The notes under the pieces were generated by a model. That model ran no database searches, was not told where the DNA came from, and was given only the letters and a program-made list of their open reading frames with translations. A DNA stretch of 11,226 bases from an uncultured Prevotella sp. GTDB lineage: Bacteria; Bacteroidota; Bacteroidia; Bacteroidales; Bacteroidaceae. Positions 6,908-11,226 of this stretch are shown piece after piece (the stretch's first letter is position 1; each line of letters begins with the position of its first letter). The translations under genes and the position numbers were made by a program. The DNA lies in assembly GCA_900553155.1 (NCBI GenBank), contig USCM01000042.1, forward strand, positions 1 through 11,226, read 5' to 3'.

Positions 6908-8995
6908 TCAGTTGTTTTTATCCATATTAAGCAAATCGTTCACATCGCCGTCCACAGTGGCTACTGTCTTGAGCGAGGCATCCATGCTGAAAGCCTTCTT
7001 AAGCTCCTCGTAAGCGTCTATCGGATGGTCGGCACGGTTAAGGCAGATGGCGCGCAGATAATGCGACACGGCATCGTCGTCGGGCAGATTGACACACTGC
7101 TGCAGAGCCTCCTTGTTGCGTTTGAGGGCAAGAAGCATAACCACCTCGTTGCGGGCACTGGTGCGTGCAATGGTGGCATAGTTGTCGACACAACGTCCGT
7201 TGAGGGCGTCGTTTACGGCAAGGAGCATACTGGTGGCGTCGTTGCGGTCGACAAACTGCGACAGCGAGTCGGCAGCGGTGTACTGTCCGCCGTCGAGCAA
7301 GGCTATCATCTGGTTGACATTAAGCTCTTGCGGAGCACGTGCTCCGGCAAACTTGCGCAGCAACGAGGCGTCGGAGCGGTGCGTGTTGATGAGGTGTGCC
7401 TCAAGGTCGTTGGCTGCGGCAAGATACGACGGGTATATCTCGATGGCTTGGCGCATCATCTTCTCGCGCTTGTCGGCGTCGGTCTCGGCACGGTACAGTT
7501 TGAAGTACTCGAAGCGTGTGAGCTTGGTGTAGTCGTCGTTGTACATCTGGCGTATCTCGTCGTCGGTAAGCGAGCGGTATATAGAATAGCGCAGCACGTA
7601 GTCGACACGGCGCAGCATAGGCAGATACTTGCCCTCCAACAGCTGTCGGTAGAACGGCAAGCCGTAGGCGGCATGGCCCTTCGAGTCGTTGCTGCGGAAG
7701 CGCGACAGGCGCTCTTCGGTGCGGTCGGCCTCCTCGGTGTTGCCTCCGGCGCGCATAAGGGCTATAGCCTCATCCCATGTGGCAACCCTTGCATTGCTCT
7801 TGAAGTCGACATTTTGGCGCATACTCTCGGGCAACTGGCTTCGCAGATAGTTGAGGGCGAAGTTCATACGCTGCTGTGCAAGCGCCATGTTGCGCTTGTA
7901 TGTACCGTCCGGCGACGACTGGCCGCTAAGCTCCAAGCCGCTAAGCGTGGCACCCTCCGAATGGGATATATCCTCAATCTGTTGGCGCATGCGTGCTATC
8001 TCTGCCATATTCTGCGGATCGTCGGTCTTAAACTTTGCCTTGCCGATGGGGAACTGCAACTTAACCTCGCCATGGGTGTCGCGCAGCTGCACCTCAGGCT
8101 TGGGCAAGAAGGCAGGGTCGATGGTTTCGGAAGCCTTGAAGTTGTAGTCCAGCCAGCGCAGAGGGTTGACGGTTCCGCGTGCTATGATGGTGGTGTCGCG
8201 GTAGAGTATGCGGTTATAGTTCTCTATAGCCATATACACGTCGCACGAGTATTCGTCCTTGACATGCTCAACATACACCGAGTCGCTGTAGCCAATGATG
8301 TCGTTGGTGCGTCCCTTCTCACGCATCTCGTTGGTCTTTACCGTAACCCACTGGGCAAGAGGGTCGCCCTCCTTGGTGTCGTTCATGTTGAAATTGTATA
8401 GACGGTCTTGCGTGCGGTTGTACTCGCGGGCGTCGTACACCATTGGGCGCATCAGCTGCAAGGTGCCTTTGGTGACGTTGTGCAGCACGGGCTGTACCAC
8501 AAGACGGGTGTCGTGGCCGAACATCTCACGTGGCACACGCACACGGGTGCGCACCGTAAGGTAGTTGCCCTTGACCTCGATGTCGGTTGGCTCGGGCATA
8601 ATGCGGTCGGTAATGCGCTTGGTAGACACCGTAATCTCGCCTAAGGAGTTGTCGTCATCCTCAAGCATTACATTAATGGTGGAGCGTCCCTTGACCTTAA
8701 CGTCCTGCGACTTGGCACCCACCATAGAGAAGCGCAGCGTGGCATTGGACGACACATTGGCTGCATATCTGCCATCGGCGTCGGTGGTGGTGATAAGGCG
8801 GCGTGTAGCCACATCGGTGATATTGACACCCATAAGAGGCTCCTTGTCCGACTTAGACAGTACCAATCCGCTTACTCTTATTACGCCCTGTGCCACGGCT
8901 ACGGTTGAGCCAAGCACCAGCACAAGCGCCACTGCCACCATACGCAGCACGTGGCAAAGGCTCAGGGATGATATGTTTGCGTTAGATTTCTTCAT
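6908..8995 (-). CDS. CarboxypepD-regulatory-like / DUF3868-like / OmpA-like / TPR protein
   Basis: Envelope scaffold protein of 695 residues. The signal peptide (1-36, ending AVAQ) is preceded by a fairly long N-region. Domains in order: a carboxypeptidase-regulatory-like beta-sandwich (39-113; GLVLSKSDKEPLMGVNI and TTDADGRY are typical), as often found at the front of SusC-type proteins; a beta-rich DUF3868-like region (about 135-275); an OmpA-like region (310-395; LQFPIGKAKF, then ELSGQSSPDGTYKRNMALAQQR, residues 355-376), which in OmpA relatives binds peptidoglycan; and a helical TPR-like tail (about 505-690). The landmark RRVDYVLRY (462-470) and the order of parts match DUF3868 proteins of Bacteroides fimbrial loci as I remember them; the leading regulatory-like domain is an addition. 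It starts 9 bases after the DUF3575 stop and ends 2 bases before the barrel gene, so the three are surely co-transcribed. It probably links barrel partners to the cell wall or assembles surface fibres; this is inference. Confidence 0.85.
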   Translation of the reverse strand: MKKSNANISSLSLCHVLRMVAVALVLVLGSTVAVAQGVIRVSGLVLSKSDKEPLMGVNITDVATRRLITTTDADGRYAANVSSNATLRFSMVGAKSQDVKVKGRSTINVMLEDDDNSLGEITVSTKRITDRIMPEPTDIEVKGNYLTVRTRVRVPREMFGHDTRLVVQPVLHNVTKGTLQLMRPMVYDAREYNRTQDRLYNFNMNDTKEGDPLAQWVTVKTNEMREKGRTNDIIGYSDSVYVEHVKDEYSCDVYMAIENYNRILYRDTTIIARGTVNPLRWLDYNFKASETIDPAFLPKPEVQLRDTHGEVKLQFPIGKAKFKTDDPQNMAEIARMRQQIEDISHSEGATLSGLELSGQSSPDGTYKRNMALAQQRMNFALNYLRSQLPESMRQNVDFKSNARVATWDEAIALMRAGGNTEEADRTEERLSRFRSNDSKGHAAYGLPFYRQLLEGKYLPMLRRVDYVLRYSIYRSLTDDEIRQMYNDDYTKLTRFEYFKLYRAETDADKREKMMRQAIEIYPSYLAAANDLEAHLINTHRSDASLLRKFAGARAPQELNVNQMIALLDGGQYTAADSLSQFVDRNDATSMLLAVNDALNGRCVDNYATIARTSARNEVVMLLALKRNKEALQQCVNLPDDDAVSHYLRAICLNRADHPIDAYEELKKAFSMDASLKTVATVDGDVNDLLNMDKNN

Positions 8996-9004
8996 CGCTT
9001 ACTA

Positions 9005-9574
9005 TTATTTAATAATGTATACAAATGTGGCACCAACCTTTATTGGAGCCCACTGCCACTTCTTTACATTAACCTGCTCGGGCTCGGCACTGCCCTTGGC
9101 ATACGACTTCTCGTGGCGATAGACCTGTCCTGCACCTATGGTTGCCTCAAGGCTCCAATGGCGGCTCAGCACAAAACTATAGCCATACGTCAAGCCCGCA
9201 CCAAAGGCGTCGCCCTTATGGCAGGCTTGGTCCTTGGTGATGTCGTAGTTGGCACCGATGCCAGCCAAGCCAATGAAGTGGCCAGCCTGCGGACGCGCAC
9301 TAAACCAGTAGCGCATCTCGGGTGTGAACATTATGGCGTTGACGTCGTTCTTGCCAACGTTAAGAAAGCTGTATGTTCCCTCAAAGTTGAATGTCAGGTG
9401 GCGGTTGACACGTAGCTCAACGCCAAGGTTTGGACTCATAGCCGCCCAATACAGAGCGTTGGTCTTCAACCCAATGCGCTGGGCATTAGCCGTAAATACA
9501 CTAAACAAAACCGCCAATGTAAAGACAGCGCGCAAATGATTTTGCACAAGATGTTTTAACTTAATGTTATCCAT
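9005..9574 (-). CDS. DUF3575 domain-containing outer-membrane protein
   Basis: Small outer-membrane barrel protein of 189 residues. A basic N-terminus and hydrophobic stretch ending TANAQ (about 12-31) is a Sec signal peptide. The mature part opens with IGLKTNALYWAAMSPNLGVE, the DUF3575 signature, and continues with strand motifs such as LTFNFEGTYSF, MRYWFSARP, HFIGLAGIGANYD and GAGLTYGYSF, ending in the strand KVGATFVYIIK. Length and strand count fit an eight-strand barrel. It is the first gene of the minus-strand operon, with a TAnnTTTG promoter about 30 bases ahead and the DUF3868-like gene 9 bases behind. In Bacteroides such DUF3575-DUF3868 pairs usually accompany fimbrillin genes and are thought to help their export or anchoring; here no fimbrillin follows. 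Confidence 0.9.
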   Translation of the reverse strand: MDNIKLKHLVQNHLRAVFTLAVLFSVFTANAQRIGLKTNALYWAAMSPNLGVELRVNRHLTFNFEGTYSFLNVGKNDVNAIMFTPEMRYWFSARPQAGHFIGLAGIGANYDITKDQACHKGDAFGAGLTYGYSFVLSRHWSLEATIGAGQVYRHEKSYAKGSAEPEQVNVKKWQWAPIKVGATFVYIIK

Positions 9575-9602
9575 TCGTGATTATTATTTTACTTGTGATA
9601 TG

Positions 9603-9610
9603 CAAAAGTA
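9603..9610 (-). promoter_or_regulatory. Bacteroidota -7 element of the envelope operon
   Basis: Read on the minus strand this is TACTTTTG, an exact TAnnTTTG match. Transcription would start near 9599, giving a 5' leader of about 25 bases before the DUF3575 ATG at 9574. No TTTG is present at the expected -33 distance, so this may be a weak or activator-dependent promoter. It is arranged divergently from the promoter at 9655-9662. Confidence 0.45.
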
Positions 9611-9654
9611 CACATAAAGGTGCTAAAAACCTACGCTAATTAGGAAATAATAAG

Positions 9655-9662
9655 TAATTTTG
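9655..9662 (+). promoter_or_regulatory. Bacteroidota -7 element of the MotA/TolQ/ExbB gene
   Basis: TAATTTTG matches TAnnTTTG. The start of transcription near 9667 gives a leader of about 48 bases to the ATG at 9715 and rules out the upstream in-frame GTG at 9667 as a likely start. No clear -33 TTTG is seen. The two -7 boxes of this divergent pair are only about 45 bases apart, so their polymerases would overlap. Confidence 0.45.
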
Positions 9663-9714
9663 CAGCGTGCCAGACGATATTGGCACCAATACAAGCAAAC
9701 ATAGAATTATTATT

Positions 9715-10512
9715 ATGAAATTATTGAAGAATAGAACCACTGCAATAGTAATGCTTGCAGTGATTTTTGTAGCAACCACACTATTCTGTACCACTGCTAT
9801 GGCAGCCCAACCTGCCACCGCAGCCGACGACCCTACGATGACCGAGCTTATGCAGAACGATGGCGGAGGGTTTCACCAGGTGCTCAAGACCAAATTTATT
9901 GAGGGCAACGCCTCGTTTATGTCGCTTGTTGCCATAGCCTTGGTGCTTGGCTTGTCGTTCTGCATAGAGCGCATATTGTACCTCAGTCTGTCGGAGATTA
10001 ACGCCAAGCGCTTCATGGCTTCGGTAGACGCCAAGATAGCCGAGGGCGACATCGAGGGCGCAAAGACACTGTGCCGCGACACTCGCGGACCTGTGGCTTC
10101 AATCTGCTATCAAGGACTGCTGCGCATATCTACACCTATCGAGGATATAGAGCGGTCGGTGGCAGCGTATGGTTCGGTTCAGGCTGCCAACCTTGAGCGT
10201 GGCTGTTCGTGGATAACGCTGTTTATAGCAATGGCTCCGTCGTTGGGATTCCTCGGCACGGTGATTGGCATGGTTATGGCGTTTGAGCAGATACAGCTGG
10301 CTGGCGACATCAATCCAACCATCGTTGCGGCTGGTATGAAGGTGGCGCTTATCACCACTATCTTCGGCATCATCGTGGCATTGATACTGCAGCTGTTCTA
10401 CAACTATATACTATCCAAGATAGACCACCTTACAGCACAGATGGAGGAGAGCGCCATAACGCTGCTCGACACCGTACTGAAGTATAAGGAGAAGCACAAC
10501 GCTGCATTGTAG
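9715..10512 (+). CDS. MotA/TolQ/ExbB proton channel family protein
   Basis: Inner-membrane proton-channel subunit of the ExbB/TolQ/MotA family, which with an ExbD/TolR partner turns the proton gradient into force on TonB-type or Tol-type systems. The 265-residue form starts at the ATG at 9715; an in-frame GTG at 9667 would add 16 residues but sits on the predicted transcription start. An N-terminal hydrophobic stretch (about 9-31, ending TAMAAQP) is an extra helix or signal sequence common in Bacteroidota members. Helices follow at about 67-91, 165-192 and 205-232. The family core APSLGFLGTVIGMVMAF (174-190) and TTIFGIIVALILQLFYN (214-230) line the channel. A cytoplasmic helical domain occupies 95-160. 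No exbD or tonB gene follows: a hairpin terminator and an opposing RNA come next. The family is certain; whether it energises TonB, Tol or another machine is open. Confidence 0.93.
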   Translation: MKLLKNRTTAIVMLAVIFVATTLFCTTAMAAQPATAADDPTMTELMQNDGGGFHQVLKTKFIEGNASFMSLVAIALVLGLSFCIERILYLSLSEINAKRFMASVDAKIAEGDIEGAKTLCRDTRGPVASICYQGLLRISTPIEDIERSVAAYGSVQAANLERGCSWITLFIAMAPSLGFLGTVIGMVMAFEQIQLAGDINPTIVAAGMKVALITTIFGIIVALILQLFYNYILSKIDHLTAQMEESAITLLDTVLKYKEKHNAAL

Positions 10513-10565
10513 GAGCTTAATCTTCATAATGTAGAAACTTCATCTTCATATCATAATGAATAAAA

Positions 10566-10610
10566 AAAGGAGACATCGGATTTGAATTATCAAATTCCTT
10601 TGTCTCCTTT
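10566..10610. terminator. Bidirectional intrinsic terminator
   Basis: Perfect 10-base inverted repeat AAAGGAGACA / TGTCTCCTTT (10566-10575, 10601-10610) with an inner stem GGATTTGA / TCAAAtTCC closed by an ATTA loop. Read on the minus strand it is followed by seven T residues (10568 down to 10562), making a strong terminator. Read on the plus strand it is followed by TTTATATTTT and can end the MotA/TolQ/ExbB transcript. It lies between that gene and the convergent non-coding RNA, so it can serve both. Confidence 0.75.
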
Positions 10611-10617
10611 ATATTTT

Positions 10618-10837
10618 AAAAAGGGCCGCCCAGTGATGTGATGAAACTCCGAGTATACAAGATTTGAGAGCTCTCCGCCTTTGTAATCCACCGGCTTTAC
10701 AGCTTAGTCCACTGAGGGTTTTATATGGCCCGCCATTAGCAAGAGAAGTCTTCTCGGTTTCGATTTTTTTATTGATGAGTATCCCGATCGAACTGGCACG
10801 ACCCGTGTTCTATTGAGTCGGCATTACGTTTTTCGTA
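10618..10837 (-). ncRNA. Putative stand-alone structured non-coding RNA of about 220 nt
   Basis: No convincing protein frame exists here, yet the minus strand carries a complete transcription unit. The best promoter in the window (10841-10871) starts it near 10837, and it ends in GGGCGGCCC plus five T residues (10622-10618), or at the stronger terminator reaching 10562. Foldable pieces are visible: TACG-AAAAA-CGTA at the 5' end, CACG-GGT-CGTG, GAGAAG-A-CTTCTC, GAGAGCTCTC, and a long-range closing stem near the 3' end (GGGCC with GGCCC, 10727-10731 with 10623-10627; CAGTG with CACTG, 10710-10714 with 10631-10635). It lacks the hallmarks of RNase P RNA, SRP RNA and tRNA that I could look for, and I see no tmRNA ends. 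A size near 200 nt would fit 6S RNA, but I cannot show that. The family is not recognised. Confidence 0.6.
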
Positions 10838-10840
10838 GTG

Positions 10841-10871
10841 CAAAGTTACTACTTTAAAGCGATACAACAAA
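10841..10871 (-). promoter_or_regulatory. Consensus Bacteroidota promoter of the non-coding RNA
   Basis: On the minus strand: TTTG (10871-10868), exactly 19 bases, then TAACTTTG (10848-10841), matching both the -33 and -7 elements and their usual spacing. It is the only site in the window where both elements and the spacing are perfect, and it points into sequence with no protein-coding frame. Confidence 0.72.
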
Positions 10872-10887
10872 ATGTTTGCAACATAAG

Positions 10888-10917
10888 TTTAGGATTGCAG
10901 CATTTTTTCTGCCTAAA
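10888..10917. other. Interrupted palindrome between divergent promoters
   Basis: TTTAG (10888-10892) and GCAG (10897-10900) face CTGC (10909-10912) and CTAAA (10913-10917), giving a two-part inverted repeat around a T-rich loop. It lies between the minus-strand RNA promoter and the plus-strand DUF4492 promoter, so it could be an operator shared by both. It could also be chance in A/T-rich DNA. Confidence 0.3.
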
Positions 10918-10943
10918 ATCTAACAACTAATAGAATTATTTTA

Positions 10944-10951
10944 TATCTTTG
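10944..10951 (+). promoter_or_regulatory. Bacteroidota -7 element of the DUF4492 gene
   Basis: TATCTTTG matches TAnnTTTG; transcription would start near 10956, about 42 bases before the ATG at 10998. The sequence at the expected -33 position is not TTTG, so the promoter may depend on an activator. Genes of this type precede oxidase operons that respond to oxygen in other bacteria. Confidence 0.45.
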
Positions 10952-10997
10952 CAACAGATTACTAAAATGTAAATATTACAATCTTTAAATACTTACT

Positions 10998-11213
10998 ATG
11001 CCTAATACAAATATATTAAATAAGGTGATACACTTCTATGTGGACGGATTTCGCAATATGACTGTAGGGCGTGTGCTATGGACAGTTATACTGATAAAGC
11101 TTGCCGTAATATTTCTTGTGCTTAAGCTCTTTTTCTTTCCAGACGTGCTTGGGCAGAAAGCCAAGGGCGGCGACCGTGCCGGATATGTGGCTGGCGAGCT
11201 TATAAAGCGCTGA
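10998..11213 (+). CDS. DUF4492 domain-containing small membrane protein
   Basis: The 71-residue protein has one strong transmembrane helix (about 24-47, VLWTVILIKLAVIFLVLKLFFF) after an amphipathic N-terminus with the family-like run IHFYVDGFRNMTVGR (10-24). This matches DUF4492, a Bacteroidota family that is commonly encoded directly upstream of the cytochrome bd oxidase genes cydA and cydB. The role is not established; by analogy with other small cyd-linked proteins it may help assemble or stabilise the oxidase in the inner membrane. The stop is TGA at 11211-11213, and the window ends 13 bases later, before any downstream oxidase gene could be seen. It has its own promoter element at 10944-10951 and is divergent from the non-coding RNA. 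Confidence 0.88.
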   Translation: MPNTNILNKVIHFYVDGFRNMTVGRVLWTVILIKLAVIFLVLKLFFFPDVLGQKAKGGDRAGYVAGELIKR

Positions 11214-11226
11214 CCTTAGGACGAAC

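Noticed and set aside
7025..8401. Long open frame on the plus strand opposite the DUF3868-like gene (458 codons)
   Set aside because: It is antisense to a protein with a signal peptide and recognisable domains. It has no promoter or domain of its own and is explained by codon bias of the real gene.
9667..9714. GTG at 9667 as the start of the proton-channel gene
   Set aside because: It falls on the predicted transcription start. The ATG at 9715 gives a better N-terminal hydrophobic segment.
10513..10560. Imperfect direct repeat of TCTTCAT and CATAATG near the end of the proton-channel gene
   Set aside because: Too short and A/T-rich to separate from chance, and without neighbouring copies.
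10681..10800. tRNA-like or tmRNA-like pieces (a TTCGATC loop and CTGTAAA on the minus strand)
   Set aside because: The flanking bases do not form the required T-arm or anticodon stems, and no acceptor stem or CCA end is present.
1..11226. CRISPR arrays, insertion sequences, integrases, attachment sites
   Set aside because: No evenly spaced repeats, transposase or integrase motifs, or terminal inverted repeats were seen anywhere in the window.

Overview
The window looks like chromosomal DNA from a Bacteroidota bacterium of the order Bacteroidales, most likely Prevotella or a close relative. The basis is the protein families (DUF3575, a DUF3868-type OmpA/TPR protein, DUF4492, a secreted GH29 fucosidase), the long A/T-rich gaps between genes, and several copies of the phylum's own -7 promoter element TAnnTTTG. 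The placement rests on family recognition and motifs; no search was run.

Layout. On the + strand, 28-1311 encodes an EpsN/PglE-like nucleotide-sugar aminotransferase. A 19-bp hairpin follows, then an unrecognised gene at 1401-2306 and a radical SAM/SPASM protein at 2445-3284 behind a good promoter with an internal palindrome. Four genes then run on the - strand, probably as one operon read from about 9599 down to 3302: a DUF3575 barrel (9005-9574), a carboxypeptidase-regulatory/DUF3868-like/OmpA/TPR fusion (6908-8995), a 755-residue protein made of four tandem barrel-like repeats (4638-6905), and a GH29 alpha-L-fucosidase that is frameshifted near 3574 (3302-4590). Divergent from that operon, on the + strand, is a MotA/TolQ/ExbB proton-channel gene (9715-10512).

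The 485-bp gap at 10513-10997 is not empty. It holds a strong hairpin terminator and, on the - strand, what looks like an independent structured non-coding RNA of about 220 nt. The RNA is driven by the best promoter in the window (TTTG, 19 bp, TAACTTTG). The gap also contains a divergent promoter and a small palindrome ahead of a DUF4492 membrane protein (10998-11213), a family commonly found just upstream of cytochrome bd oxidase genes.

How the genes may work together. The first three minus-strand genes form an envelope module: a small outer-membrane barrel, a periplasmic/outer-membrane scaffold with OmpA-like and TPR parts, and a very large multi-repeat barrel. DUF3575 and DUF3868 proteins are usually found beside Mfa/Fim-type fimbrillin genes. 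No fimbrillin is visible here, and the four-repeat barrel sits where one might be expected. This module and the orphan RNA are the most interesting parts of the window. The + strand genes at the left end (aminotransferase, unknown protein, radical SAM) share no obvious pathway beyond a possible link to surface glycan or peptide modification.
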